64,000 nt of DNA from Tatumella sp. JGM91 (GCF_018257575.1 NZ_JAERJP010000006.1:62001-126000); one strand, 5' to 3'; positions 23,831-33,645 are shown, counted from the stretch's first letter. The notes: generated from the letters alone by a model not told the origin. Numbers and translations are program-made.

Positions 23831-24913
23831 TCATTGATGCACCGAAATAAGATTGTTCAGATCCTGGGTAGAAAGCAGAATTAAAATCATGTAGCCGGCA
23901 TTCAGGCTAAGGCAGACATATCCTGTCATTGTTGCCGTTCTCTTGATCTGCTGAACTGTTTTTACCAGCCAGTCGCTGGCAAAATTCTCAATAATATTTT
24001 CCGCATTATCTGCGGCAGTCAGTACCCGTAGCTTTTTGACAGTTTCTGCTGAAGGGAAGGCATAGCCCGTCGCAAAAAGCGCTGCCCCCAGATGTTTACC
24101 CTGCCAGACCTGCTGCAAAGTGGCTTCCAGCCTTTCGTACAGCCAGGGAGAAGCCCGCTGCATTAACTGCCGGAGACTCTGCTCTGTTTTTACCTGAGCA
24201 CGTAATAAGGCAGAAATATTCAGCAGGAAGCTGACACCCTGAATATCCCGGTACAGTTTCCACGGCAGCAGGTGATCAAGCAGATGGCAGCGTACCCGCC
24301 CTGTCAGATTAGGCAGTGACCAGATAACCCATGCCAGCAGTAAAATAGTGCCTGTGATAATGAACAATAGGTTATCGCTCAGGCCGCGGGACAGGACAGA
24401 TAAAGCACGCAGTGATCCCTGCCACTGGTCTTCACTGACCAGCGCCGCCAGACGCGGAAGAAAACGATGGCTGACCAGCTGAACCATAAACAGACAAGAC
24501 ACCAGCAGCAGGCACGGGTAAGCCAGTGCCGAACTGCAGGCGGAACGCATCTCCTTTGTTGCTCTGGCGATGGTCATGGCACGGCGAATCGCGGCAGCAA
24601 GATCTCCGTCACTGACGCCGGTACTGAGAAGTAAAAGTTCCTGTTCCGGCACCCAGCCACGTAAACCTTTATCCAGCGACATACCGCAGGTCAGTGCTTC
24701 AGCGATGTCCTGCAGGCAGTAAACCCGCGGGCTTTTTGCCGAACGATCACTGAGGATCAGCGTATTAACGGCATCAGCCAGTTTGAACTGGTTTTCCAGT
24801 AAAAAAGCTAAATCATCGTACAGACTGATCCGGTCATTACCGGAAAAAGTTTTTAATGCCAGCTGACGGCTCAGGCGTTCACTGTGCTCACGCCACGGCA
24901 GACTCTGTTTCAT
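23831..24913 (-). CDS. pilR: Type IVb pilus inner membrane platform protein PilR
   Basis: A 360-residue GspF/PilC-family protein. It has two cytoplasmic helical repeats: ISLYDDLAFLLENQFKLADAVN near residue 30 and LYRDIQGVSFLLNISALLRAQVKTEQSL near residue 220. Three hydrophobic segments follow the usual positions (SALAYPCLLLVSCLFMVQLV; LLFIITGTILLLAWVIW; near 340 YVCLSLNAGYMILILL). It anchors the assembly ATPase to the membrane. The start overlaps the pilQ stop by four bases (ATGA). Confidence 0.92.
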   Translation of the reverse strand: MKQSLPWREHSERLSRQLALKTFSGNDRISLYDDLAFLLENQFKLADAVNTLILSDRSAKSPRVYCLQDIAEALTCGMSLDKGLRGWVPEQELLLLSTGVSDGDLAAAIRRAMTIARATKEMRSACSSALAYPCLLLVSCLFMVQLVSHRFLPRLAALVSEDQWQGSLRALSVLSRGLSDNLLFIITGTILLLAWVIWSLPNLTGRVRCHLLDHLLPWKLYRDIQGVSFLLNISALLRAQVKTEQSLRQLMQRASPWLYERLEATLQQVWQGKHLGAALFATGYAFPSAETVKKLRVLTAADNAENIIENFASDWLVKTVQQIKRTATMTGYVCLSLNAGYMILILLSTQDLNNLISVHQ

Positions 24914-26397
24914 TGCCCGCCACCTCCCTGCGCTATATGATCTTCATCTAAAGGACTGATCAAATCGGCTTCGAGGGGATCGGCCATCCCCTGGCGGAGA
25001 TAATCTTTCAGATGGGCGGTACGGGTAATCCCCTGCTGGTGTTCCAGCCAGTAATCACGGGCTGCTGCTTTACCTTTATAGCGATACAGTTCCATAAACC
25101 GCGCATCAGGCCGGATCACCTCAGCGATCATTTTCCGGCCGACGGTACCCTGCCAGCACTCAGGACATCCGTCCGGATGACGGAAACAGAGTTTTTCTGC
25201 ATCACAATGTTGCTGCAGAAATTCCCGCTGTTGTCCGGACAGAAAGGGTAATTTTTGCTGCCAGCTCAGTTTGCAATTCGGACAAAGTACCGCAATCAGC
25301 CGCTGTGCTATCAGACCAATCACCAGCTGAGCATCGGCAATTTCGGGCAACGGCACCCGCAGGGTGTCCGTCAGTCGCTCAAGAATCCCGATAGCGTCGT
25401 TGGCGTGCAGTGTTGTTTGTACCAGATGGCCAGACTTTGCAGCACTCAGGGCTGCTCTGACCGAGTTATGATCACGGATCTCACCGATGATCATTGCGTC
25501 AGGATCCAGACGCAGCGCCGAAGAGATCCCGCGCGACCATGCCTGGCTTAGCGCTTGCGGATCGGTACGATCGGCAATTACCGGTGTCTGTACCGCACCC
25601 GGGATCATCCCTTCGGGCGGATCCTCAATCGTTAACAGTCGTTTACTCTCTAAACTCTGCTGTAGATAAAGCCGGCTGAAACAGCGCAGAGACGTACTTT
25701 TACCGGACCCCGTCGGCCCGGAAATAATAATGATCCCTTCCGGACGGCTTAGCATACGGGTAATTAATGTCTGTTGTGCTGGCAGGAATCCCAGTCCGTG
25801 CGGTGTCGGCAGTGATTCACTGTCATCAGGTAATAGACGCATAACAACATATAAGCCGAATTCAGCAGGTGTGTGGGCATAACGTGCGCCGAAAATCCCC
25901 AGTTGTCCGACAAACTCGCTGCGTAACCGGCCATCCTGAGCTCTGTTGGCATTAAAACTCTTTTCGGTCACATCGCACATAGAGAGTACGATGGTGGCCG
26001 CCAACTGCAAACCTTCTTCACGCTCCAGTTGCGCCACAGTCCGGAGCTGGCCATGGATCCGCAGCTGTACCAGGGTGACATCCTGATAGCCAATCAGCAG
26101 GTGAATATCTGACGCATTCAGCTTCACCGCCTGACGAAAATAGCTGATCACCCGTGACTGTTGCTCTGAACGGCTCATCTCCGTGGCTGCCCGGCCACTG
26201 TCCTGACTGCTCTGTAACTGGCGCAGTTGATCAAGATGCACCGGTTCAAACCGGGTCGCGGGTGCCTGACGCAGTAAGCCCGCCAGTGCCGAGGCTGTCA
26301 GAGGGTCATGGCGGTGAGCTTCAGAGAAATAGACCCTGGGTTCCTCTGCTGAATGATCGATATAGATATACGCAGAAATATCCTGGCGATTAATCAT
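24910..26397 (-). CDS. pilQ: Type IVb pilus assembly ATPase PilQ
   Basis: A 495-residue GspE/VirB11-like ATPase. Walker A is GPTGSGKS at 227-234, the Asp box begins at TIEDPPEG near 256, Walker B is DAMIIGEIRD at 300-309 and the His box is TTLHAND at 328-334. A cysteine cluster (C372, C375, C404, C411, C414) forms the zinc site known from GspE-type ATPases. It powers pilus extension. The start overlaps pilP by eight bases. It is the only ATPase in the operon. Confidence 0.94.
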   Translation of the reverse strand: MINRQDISAYIYIDHSAEEPRVYFSEAHRHDPLTASALAGLLRQAPATRFEPVHLDQLRQLQSSQDSGRAATEMSRSEQQSRVISYFRQAVKLNASDIHLLIGYQDVTLVQLRIHGQLRTVAQLEREEGLQLAATIVLSMCDVTEKSFNANRAQDGRLRSEFVGQLGIFGARYAHTPAEFGLYVVMRLLPDDSESLPTPHGLGFLPAQQTLITRMLSRPEGIIIISGPTGSGKSTSLRCFSRLYLQQSLESKRLLTIEDPPEGMIPGAVQTPVIADRTDPQALSQAWSRGISSALRLDPDAMIIGEIRDHNSVRAALSAAKSGHLVQTTLHANDAIGILERLTDTLRVPLPEIADAQLVIGLIAQRLIAVLCPNCKLSWQQKLPFLSGQQREFLQQHCDAEKLCFRHPDGCPECWQGTVGRKMIAEVIRPDARFMELYRYKGKAAARDYWLEHQQGITRTAHLKDYLRQGMADPLEADLISPLDEDHIAQGGGGQ

Positions 26398-26920
26398 TGT
26401 TACCCCCGCTGAATGCCAGCAGCTTCGGCGCTTCCCCGGCTCTGCCGATCATCACTTGCCGGGCAGTAATGGCAATAACACGGTACTGACCGTCGGGTAA
26501 TAGTGTATTTTTTGTGACAGTCAGTGGTTGCCCGCCCGGTATCTGTAACCGGGCATTCAGCTGCTGGCGGTTACCCCAGATTTGGATCACCAGCGGTAAC
26601 CCGGGCTGTTGTTCACTTTTTACCGGAACCGCTAACCGGGTACCGGCCATATTGTCCGCCACTGGCGGGTTCTCCGCCGCGGGCAAATGTTGCCCGTCTG
26701 ATATTCCGGCCATTACCGGCGGCTGGTTCGCCTGCAGATATTTATCCAGCTCGCTGCGGGCCCGTGCATTTTCCAGCTTTGCCTGATTAAACAGTGTTTC
26801 TTCCTGGATTTTCTCCAGATCACCCAGAGAATATACGTTCGCCGGATCGGCTGCCAGCGCCCGGCCGCCATATATCAAGCCGATCAGGACGCCCCGTATG
26901 CTGAAATTAATCAATTTCAT
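26390..26920 (-). CDS. pilP: Type IVb pilus biogenesis protein PilP
   Basis: A 176-residue protein with an N-terminal signal or anchor (INFSIRGVLIGLIYGGRALAA), a Gln/Asn-rich helix (NVYSLGDLEKIQEETLFNQAKLENARARSELDKYL) and a C-terminal beta-rich domain (LPLVIQIWGNRQQLNARLQIPGG). This fits PilP of R64-type thin pili, an accessory periplasmic component near the secretin. It overlaps both neighbours (14 bases with pilO, 8 with pilQ). The assignment depends mostly on position. Confidence 0.8.
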   Translation of the reverse strand: MKLINFSIRGVLIGLIYGGRALAADPANVYSLGDLEKIQEETLFNQAKLENARARSELDKYLQANQPPVMAGISDGQHLPAAENPPVADNMAGTRLAVPVKSEQQPGLPLVIQIWGNRQQLNARLQIPGGQPLTVTKNTLLPDGQYRVIAITARQVMIGRAGEAPKLLAFSGGNND

Positions 26921-28184
26921 ATAAACGTCCTTCCACCGTGAACAATAATTTGCCTTCCGTTCTGCTGATATCCAGCCGGATAAAACTGAGGTTCTGAGCC
27001 TGCATCACAGCAGAGCTCAGTAATAAACGCGGACTTAAACCTGTCACCAGCGTAAATGTACGCACAGAATAGTGCGCAGCACCGGCAATCGTCTCGCGTT
27101 CTGACAGCTGCAATTGACTGTGGGTACGTTGTGCCAGACTCACCAGCGCCGTTAAAGATACCGTTGTCGCCGCTGCCGTGTGATGTACAGCAACCGCAGG
27201 CAGGGCAAGTTGTAACTCAGCTTCATCACCGGCACCCGGCAGGTTAAAGCGGTAAGCCTGCGGGCTAAGGCCATCTGCCGACAACCCGCGGATAAAGTCA
27301 TCAATGGTGCCTGTCCCTTGCATTGAATAGCGGGCCAGTACATGTGCCGGCTCAGCAGTACAACTGACATGGCTGAGTCCCCAGTCCGCAATCATCACCG
27401 GCAGACTAACCAGATGCTGCTGGCAGGCGGCAAGCGCGTCACTGAAAGCGGGCTGATGTGCCCACGGCAGTGTCGGCTGCCCGGCGGCCTGCTGACGTTT
27501 CTGCTGCAGTAAGTAGCGTTGCGCAGCATCAATACGCTGCTGCTGTTGCCAGTTGTTCCGCCATAACAGTCCGGAAATCACCAGTGCGCAGAGCACCAGC
27601 AGCCCGCCGGCCACTCTGAGCCGGGAACGGTGACCTGACGCTTTCAGTCTGAACTTACGCGGCAGCGGCGAAGACTGTGGCAATAAATCATCAAGACACA
27701 GACCCGCGATCCCGTCTCCTTTCCCCTCCCCGCCTGGCGTACGGTATTCATGCCACTGAATATCGGGCCGGTTGAGCAGCAAAAATTGCCGGATATGCTG
27801 CCGGATCTCATCGAGACTCCCCAGACGATCGCTGAAAGGTGATAACTCCTTTCCGGCTTTGGCAATAAACCAATACAGCCCTTTTTCCAGCCGGCAGACG
27901 GCATAACTGTCGGCTGGCATTTCCCGGAGCACGATCAGTGCCAGCGGATAGCTTTTTTCCCGTCCTTTGTTGTCCGGGGAGAGTTCGATCGTTCCCAGCA
28001 GACAGCCCGGGTCTCCGGCTGCTTCCGGGGTCAGAATAACGCGGAAAATATGCGGTACATCAGGCAGTCTCTGCCGGATTTTACGCGCTCCCCGGACCGG
28101 CAGGTAACGCCACTCCAGCCCCAGCACCAGTTGCCGGCCGGCGTGCAGGATGCAATATGGTTTTATCCCCGACATCACTGTCAC
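26907..28184 (-). CDS. pilO: Type IVb pilus biogenesis protein PilO
   Basis: A 425-residue protein that matches the place of PilO. The N-terminal half is cytoplasmic (ALIVLREMPADSYAVCRLEKGLYWFIAKAGKEL), one membrane helix sits near residue 190 (VAGGLLVLCALVISGLLW), and the C-terminal half is periplasmic and contains long Gln-rich helices (NNWQQQQRIDAAQRYLLQQKRQQ) and beta segments. It is part of the alignment or platform complex. It overlaps pilN by four bases. Confidence 0.82.
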   Translation of the reverse strand: MTVMSGIKPYCILHAGRQLVLGLEWRYLPVRGARKIRQRLPDVPHIFRVILTPEAAGDPGCLLGTIELSPDNKGREKSYPLALIVLREMPADSYAVCRLEKGLYWFIAKAGKELSPFSDRLGSLDEIRQHIRQFLLLNRPDIQWHEYRTPGGEGKGDGIAGLCLDDLLPQSSPLPRKFRLKASGHRSRLRVAGGLLVLCALVISGLLWRNNWQQQQRIDAAQRYLLQQKRQQAAGQPTLPWAHQPAFSDALAACQQHLVSLPVMIADWGLSHVSCTAEPAHVLARYSMQGTGTIDDFIRGLSADGLSPQAYRFNLPGAGDEAELQLALPAVAVHHTAAATTVSLTALVSLAQRTHSQLQLSERETIAGAAHYSVRTFTLVTGLSPRLLLSSAVMQAQNLSFIRLDISRTEGKLLFTVEGRLYEID

Positions 28185-29800
28185 CCCATCAGTACCGGAG
28201 TGATCAGAATAACCAGTGCCGACTTCCCTTTACTGCCACCCTCTCCGCCACCAAACAGGAAGAAATGTGAATGGTTAACGCCCTGGTGATCGTCACTGTT
28301 GCTGACCGACTGATACCCGCTCAGCACCAGAGTCTGGCCTGACTGCATCAATACCCGCTGGGTAAAGATTTTCATCCGGGTTTTCATCAGTTCAATGGAT
28401 GCATTCTGGCTGGTAAAGGTGCGGAAGGTCGGATCATCTGACATATTAATCGCGAACTGGAGCTGCATACGGGTAGAATCCGGCATCAGATACGGCAGGA
28501 TAGTCATATTCAGGCCGGTGGTTATCGTCGACTTGCTGATACTGCTGGAAGAACCGACATTCGCCGTATTCTCGGTACTGGTATCGGAGGCATAATCCTG
28601 CTGTAAAGCAACCTGCACAGGAACCGCTGACAGGTTAGTGGTCATACTGGATAACTGGGTAACAACACTGAGATGTGTCTGTTCAGCCAGAGCCTTCACC
28701 AGGGCCGCACTGCCTTTACCTTTACCGTCCAGAATCGAGATACCACTGCTCATCATTTCACTGGCTGCATCTGAATAAGGTGATGTCAGTGACAGGCCCA
28801 GATTGCTGTTATTGAAGACAGCTTTCCAGTCAATGCCCAGCTGATCGTTATCTTTATTATCAATACTATAGACCTGCACATTCAGGACAACCTGGCGGTT
28901 GAGCTGCGTATTACGATCACTGATATAACGACCGACATCACTCAATACCTGCGGGGTATCGCGAACCGTAAGCACACCATCAGTGAGATTCATACGCCCT
29001 TTTCCCGGTGTCAGCATCATCGAAATAGTACTGGCAATATCACGATACAAGCCGGACTTAATTTCCATAGTGGTCGACTGAGAGGTGGTGTCCGAATCTT
29101 TATCAGCCCCGTTTGTCGCGTTCTGACTGCCGGCCGTGGTTGTATTATTCTGATTTTGAGAGGAAGTCGTGCCACTGACCGTGCGGGAATAAAAGCTGGC
29201 ATTATTATCCATAAATAATACAGGGAATATTTTGGTCGCCAGGTAAGAGATAACAACCCGCTGCCCCTGATATTCCCAGCTCAGTCCCTGGCGGGCAGTG
29301 ATATTATCCAGCAGTCCGGATACCGGTCCCTGCCAGAAAATATTATTCAGTCCGGAGTTGGCGGAGATTGTATTATCCGGCGCCCCGCTTTCGGGTAAAG
29401 GATCGTTCATGGCAGGTTCACGGGTAGTATAACCTTCGGTACTGTCTTGTTTATTCAGTGCATCGGGAGTGATTGTGACAGGAATATGACACTGTTCGGT
29501 AATCAGTGAAGAAATCGCTTCAAGCCGGATATCACCCGGATGATTAATGGTCAGATTACAGGCAGGCAAATTGCTGTGACTGCTACGGGAGTTATTTAAT
29601 GGTTCCGGATTAATCCATTGAGACTGTTCATTAATAACATAGGGATGCGACTTATTAAATGGCATCATAGCATCGGCTTGTGACGTCAGTTGATTATTAT
29701 TTTTTTCAATGTCACTTATTCTCTGCCAGCTGCTACAGCCGGATAATTGAACAAAAACTAATGATAACATTGCCAGTGTGGTATTTTTTTTGAAATTCAT
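28181..29800 (-). CDS. pilN: Type IVb pilus secretin PilN (lipoprotein)
   Basis: A 539-residue outer-membrane secretin with a lipoprotein signal; the lipobox is LSGC with the acylated Cys22. The N0/N1-like region contains ITARQGLSWEYQGQRVVISY (about 165-185). The secretin core follows with LDGKGKGSAALVKALAEQTHLSVVTQ and VPVQVALQQDYASDTS and ends in MQSGQTLVLSGYQSVSN and SALVILITPVLMG. A Ser/Thr/Asn-rich insert (about 205-250) is low-complexity. It forms the pore through which the pilus passes, and possibly the exported cargo proteins. Confidence 0.92.
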   Translation of the reverse strand: MNFKKNTTLAMLSLVFVQLSGCSSWQRISDIEKNNNQLTSQADAMMPFNKSHPYVINEQSQWINPEPLNNSRSSHSNLPACNLTINHPGDIRLEAISSLITEQCHIPVTITPDALNKQDSTEGYTTREPAMNDPLPESGAPDNTISANSGLNNIFWQGPVSGLLDNITARQGLSWEYQGQRVVISYLATKIFPVLFMDNNASFYSRTVSGTTSSQNQNNTTTAGSQNATNGADKDSDTTSQSTTMEIKSGLYRDIASTISMMLTPGKGRMNLTDGVLTVRDTPQVLSDVGRYISDRNTQLNRQVVLNVQVYSIDNKDNDQLGIDWKAVFNNSNLGLSLTSPYSDAASEMMSSGISILDGKGKGSAALVKALAEQTHLSVVTQLSSMTTNLSAVPVQVALQQDYASDTSTENTANVGSSSSISKSTITTGLNMTILPYLMPDSTRMQLQFAINMSDDPTFRTFTSQNASIELMKTRMKIFTQRVLMQSGQTLVLSGYQSVSNSDDHQGVNHSHFFLFGGGEGGSKGKSALVILITPVLMG

Positions 29801-29808
29801 AAACCATT

Positions 29809-30210
29809 TTATTCCTGGTAATAATAAATAATACTTCCGTCACTGATATCAGGAGGGATATCAATACTGACTGCTTTTCCCTCCATGTCATATAGCTGCT
29901 GAGAACGCAGTGTATAAAACAGTCTGCTATGATGACTGAGTAGCATCAGACAGCCTGTTAATCCGGGCTTATCCGCCGTCCATATAAAATGCTGTCCGCC
30001 ACGCTGCTCGTAATGCAGAATGATCTCGCCGCTGATGTCTTTCTCCGGCATATCCGCGTCTGAATACTGCCACCGTGCCACGGCATGCAGGAAAAATATC
30101 GCCTGACGCTGGCAATTCTGGTCACTGATCTCTGTCTGAACCTGCTCCTGTGGTGACAAAAAACTGAATAATAATCCCCCGAGAAAAACTGATAAGATCC
30201 AGTAGTACAT
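29809..30210 (-). CDS. pilM: Type IVb pilus biogenesis protein PilM
   Basis: A 133-residue protein if the ATG at 30210 is used (MYYWILSVFLGGLLFSFLSP), which lies 11 bases after the pilL stop with AAGAG upstream. A longer GTG/ATG option inside pilL would add 13 residues. It has one N-terminal hydrophobic helix and a soluble domain with two cysteines, matching the size and place of R64 PilM, which is a small inner-membrane or periplasmic subunit of unknown detail. Confidence 0.78.
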   Translation of the reverse strand: MYYWILSVFLGGLLFSFLSPQEQVQTEISDQNCQRQAIFFLHAVARWQYSDADMPEKDISGEIILHYEQRGGQHFIWTADKPGLTGCLMLLSHHSRLFYTLRSQQLYDMEGKAVSIDIPPDISDGSIIYYYQE

Positions 30211-30221
30211 AATACGGACTC

Positions 30222-30605
30222 TTAGCGGGTATCGATTACCACCAGACACTGACTCTGATGAATATGAGCATACAGTGGTATCTGTGCTGCTGAATACAGG
30301 TTAATTATTTTTGTCACCGAGGATAAATAATCTCCCTGAAAAATAAGAGGTGCATCGACAGGATAATCTACATGCGTCTCCCAGATTATTTCCCAGTGCT
30401 CCATTCCGCGGATATCACAGCCTGTTTCGGCAGACCATTGCACCATTCCTTGCTTCAGAGTCATCCCCGCCGGAATGTCATAATTTTGTTTTCTGCTGAT
30501 CACCGGGGGATAACTACCCCCCGAAAACTGGCTATATCCGGCAGCATTTACCATCGGAGAAAATAGTAAAAATGTCACAAGTAAAAATACTATATTCCTA
30601 GTCAC
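30222..30605 (-). CDS. pilL: PilL-like protein, TcpQ C-terminal domain
   Basis: A 127-residue exported protein starting at a GTG (signal MTRNIVFLLVTFLLFSPMVNA). The domain GMTLKQGMVQWSAETGCDI, FQGDYLSSVTKIINLY and IPLYAHIHQSQCLVVIDT fits the TcpQ C-terminal domain that binds the secretin. R64 PilL is about 350 residues, so this version carries only the C-terminal part. It is the first gene of the pilus operon. The SD upstream is weak. Confidence 0.75.
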   Translation of the reverse strand: MTRNIVFLLVTFLLFSPMVNAAGYSQFSGGSYPPVISRKQNYDIPAGMTLKQGMVQWSAETGCDIRGMEHWEIIWETHVDYPVDAPLIFQGDYLSSVTKIINLYSAAQIPLYAHIHQSQCLVVIDTR

Positions 30606-31439
30606 TGATTATTTTCTCTGGCCAGAATAAATATTAAATAGCACTAATTGTTAATCATTAAATTCAGTATAAGGAGCCTGATTTACTTAAGCAAACAAAA
30701 GTTTACGAAATCCTTACCATGCAACCTAAATAAGATGATACCTCTTTAATCTGGATGTATAACCAACAAATACCAACACTAAACCACAAAAAAAAATAAA
30801 TAAACAGATTTTAAAACTAATTAGCTGGTTAATTATAACTTTATTTATTTGAAGGTAAGTTATTATCATTACAATAACTACAGGGTCTGCATTTTTGTTT
30901 CACTTTTATGACAAAAAATTATTTTTTTCATATTTATAATTATCCGAGTGATTATTAAGATGATGCCAAATAATAAAAATAATATTCCGCATAATAATAG
31001 CAGATTAATCTGCCATAACACTTTCGGCAGATGATAAATAGGGATAAATTTCAGGATGGCCGGACAGCGGGTGAATAAATTTACCCGGGGGTATAACGAG
31101 ACACATCGTCACAGCACAATACGCGATATGGCACCGGCAGAGAGATATTACGGAGAAGCGCCTGCACTGTTGAAATAACGGGATACATTGTACCGGAGTA
31201 CGAGACAGCAACGTTCTCAACGCAAGTCAGAGAAAATGAGAAAGTGGTAATCTGAGAGACCGGGCTCTCTCTGCATCAGCAGCCGGTAAACAGGCTGTTT
31301 AGATTAACCCGGGATAACAGCGGTTCTGATACTTACCGGTTAACGCAGCGCCTGTTTTATAACCAAAATTTACCGGGTGCTTTTAGAGTCATATATATAT
31401 CATTACATTCGTTAAAATAATTAATGATTTGAGGATATT
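30606..31439. other. AT-rich gene-poor region upstream of the pilus operon
   Basis: This 834-base region separates pilL from the lipoprotein. Bases 30606-31000 are strongly A/T-rich and must contain the pil promoter. From about 31040 to 31330 the base composition becomes more ordinary and short open frames appear (one on plus from 31068 to 31181), but none has a start with a ribosome binding site or a recognisable family, so it looks like degenerate coding DNA. The lipoprotein promoter is likely just before 31440. Confidence 0.6.
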
Positions 31440-32036
31440 ATGAAACCGACGCTGGTGTTTTTCTCTGCTTTATTTTTATCGGGTTGTGCCTTAACACCGA
31501 AAGTAGAAACAGTACAAAGCTATTGGATCTACGATATCAAAACCAATAAAACTCCATCCCAATTAGAAGACTCTGTTGTTAGTGCTATACAATCTCAGAT
31601 GTCATCATTAGCAGTAGTCAGAAATATTCCGGAAGCATCATTACCTGAGAAACCAGGACGATTCATAATGAGTGATGCGTTCTCAAACACCAACTTTGCT
31701 ACATTAGCAGCAAATAGCGGAGTCTCATTGAAAATGGTCACCTGTGACGGAGCCTTAGCGACAGCGAGGTCTGATGATACAGGGATGCAAAGCTGGGGGG
31801 AAAACACAACCTTCAATAGTTGTTTATGGCAATACAACGGCGGTTACCATTTAGACATTGTTGTGTCATTCACTAATGAGAGTGGTGGTTATGATGCTAA
31901 GTCTATAGCTAAAGCGATAATGACTCCGCTGATAGGAAACAGCCAAAATCTCATCCCTGTCCGAATTAATAACATTGAAAAACAAATATCGGAAGGTGGA
32001 GAAAATATTAAGTTAGTTGATAGTTATAAAGGATAA
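31440..32036 (+). CDS. Small putative lipoprotein
   Basis: A 198-residue protein with a lipoprotein signal: MKPTLVFFSALFLSGC has a lipobox ending LSGC with Cys16 as the acylation site. The rest is soluble with two cysteines (MVTCDGALA, FNSCLWQYNGGYHLDIVV) and no motif I recognise. It stands alone between the pilus island and ssb and has lower GC than its core neighbours, which suggests acquisition. An AGGATAT just before the ATG may serve as its ribosome site. The function is unknown. Confidence 0.8.
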   Translation: MKPTLVFFSALFLSGCALTPKVETVQSYWIYDIKTNKTPSQLEDSVVSAIQSQMSSLAVVRNIPEASLPEKPGRFIMSDAFSNTNFATLAANSGVSLKMVTCDGALATARSDDTGMQSWGENTTFNSCLWQYNGGYHLDIVVSFTNESGGYDAKSIAKAIMTPLIGNSQNLIPVRINNIEKQISEGGENIKLVDSYKG

Positions 32037-32575
32037 CAAAAACTACTACTAAAACGCGGGAGATTACCAGGACCTGACCGGATCACAATTCAACCATTTT
32101 TCTGTGCAACTGGCGGCAGGTTGTGACTGGCCACTGACTGCAGGGAAACGAGTATACAATTACGGATTATCCGCCTGGTGATCATCCCATCAAATATCGT
32201 GAGGACATCATAAAGATTGCAGCATTGTATAGACTGTCAGAAAGCAATAATGAATTAATTATCTTAACTAAATGATTGTGTGAAGAGCTGCGTATCCGTC
32301 GGCTTTCTGTCTTTGCTGGAAACCAGTGCGACAGAAGGTTGCTGGCAGGGCGCTACGCCGATCAGACCTGGCAGTCGTATGCTGCTGAACGCGCGTGAAG
32401 CGCGACCTGTCGCTGGCGCTGTACCTATAAGTTATTGTTCAAAGAAGAACGACAGACGCCGGGCCAGGGTAAAAAATGCGGGAAATACCGCTAACATCAA
32501 CCAGTCCCTTATTTTTCTGACTCCCCGTTTTTGACTAAGCTGCCAGAAACTTGCAGATTGTATGGCCCTGAAAAA
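32037..32575. other. Degenerate stretch between lipoprotein and ssb terminator
   Basis: About 540 bases with no convincing gene. Several frames show short protein-like pieces broken by stops, for example the segment around 32330-32500, with no start or family. An 84-codon frame at 32280-32534 is not supported by a start site or similarity. It reads as a decayed gene remnant; its original identity cannot be told. Confidence 0.5.
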
Positions 32576-32602
32576 TAAAAAGCCCCTGAATTAACAGGGG
32601 CC
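32576..32602 (-). terminator. ssb terminator
   Basis: Stem GCCCCTG / CAGGGGC (32582-32588 with 32595-32601), six-base loop. On the minus strand it is followed by TTTTTA, giving a standard intrinsic terminator about 40 bases beyond the ssb stop. Confidence 0.85.
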
Positions 32603-32640
32603 TATATATATTTTTTTTACAGACAACTCACAAGTCAACT

Positions 32641-33189
32641 CTAGAACGGGATATCGTCGTCAAAATCCATTGGTGGTTCGCTGCTGGCAGGTGCGCTGCT
32701 CTGCTGCGGACGCGCCGCGGCAGGGGCATTACCGCCGCCACTGAACTGATTACCCCCCTGCTGCTGTGGCTGCTGTGGCTGGCCCCAGCCATTGTTGTTG
32801 TTTTGTCCGCCGGCAGGTGCTCCGCCTGCATTTCCGCCCTGACGGCCACCCAGCATTTGCATGGTACCACCAACGTTAACCACAACTTCGGTGGTGTAAC
32901 GATCCTGACCACTCTGGTCCTGCCATTTGCGGGTACGCAGCTGACCTTCAATATAGACCTGAGAACCTTTACGCAGATATTCACCGGCGACTTCAGCCAG
33001 TTTGCCAAACAGGACTACACGGTGCCATTCGGTAATTTCTTTGTTCTCACCGGTCTGCTTATCACGCCAGCTTTCCGACGTGGCCAGTGTAATGTTGGTA
33101 ACCGCACCACCATTTGGCATATAACGGACTTCCGGGTCCTGCCCCAGATTCCCGACAAGTATTACTTTGTTTACGCCGCGACTGGCCAT
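32641..33189 (-). CDS. ssb: Single-stranded DNA-binding protein
   Basis: A 182-residue SSB. The OB-fold domain opens [37 protein letters not shown] Gly/Gln/Asn-rich linker (about 115-165) leads to the acidic tail DFDDDIPF that recruits repair and replication proteins. It binds and protects single-stranded DNA. It diverges from uvrA, the same arrangement as in E. coli. Everything right of here is core gene order. Confidence 0.98.
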   Translation of the reverse strand: MASRGVNKVILVGNLGQDPEVRYMPNGGAVTNITLATSESWRDKQTGENKEITEWHRVVLFGKLAEVAGEYLRKGSQVYIEGQLRTRKWQDQSGQDRYTTEVVVNVGGTMQMLGGRQGGNAGGAPAGGQNNNNGWGQPQQPQQQGGNQFSGGGNAPAAARPQQSSAPASSEPPMDFDDDIPF

Positions 33190-33645
33190 ATACGTCTCTC
33201 CTGAAGAATAATTACTCTGAGTCTAAGCCGCCAATCATAACACGGCACAGCCGATTATTGATACTTCATAACCCGTTTCACTGTGCGCAGAAGGTCGCAT
33301 TTCCCCGCGAATACACACAGGGTAAACCGCAGACCGATTGTTCTGTCAGATACGGTAATGCAGGCCGGCAGCCCTGGCCTGGCTGCACTGCAGCCCTCCG
33401 GCACAGCAGGTTACAGGCAGAGAGCTTCACAGGTATTCTCTGACCTGAATCTGATAACCATTAAGCAAAACAAAAGGTTGCCTTTTGTCCTGACAGTGAT
33501 TAATCCCCCGGCCAGCGGCCGGACGGCATTTCCGGTAAACTACTGGATATTTAATCAGTTTATTTTTTATGCCATAATAATATGTTTGATTCTCCCCATG
33601 TCTCGCCCGCAGACATGGACGACGCTGATAATCCGGGAAAGGTGA
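33190..33645. other. ssb-uvrA divergent promoter region
   Basis: About 455 bases between the divergent ssb and uvrA genes. The recognised element is a LexA box at 33543-33558. No other conserved motif or small gene was seen. Several short frames are open but have no start support. Confidence 0.6.
33543..33558. promoter_or_regulatory. LexA (SOS) box of uvrA
   Basis: CTGGATATTTAATCAG lies about 90 bp upstream of uvrA. It matches the E. coli uvrA SOS box (CTGTATATTCATTCAG) at most positions and the CTG-N10-CAG core fully. LexA control of uvrA is established in enterics. Confidence 0.75.

Noticed and set aside
31005-31220. 71-codon minus-strand frame
   Set aside because: No ribosome site or family; composition looks random.
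32280-32534. 84-codon plus-strand frame
   Set aside because: No convincing start, no similarity and located in a degenerate stretch.
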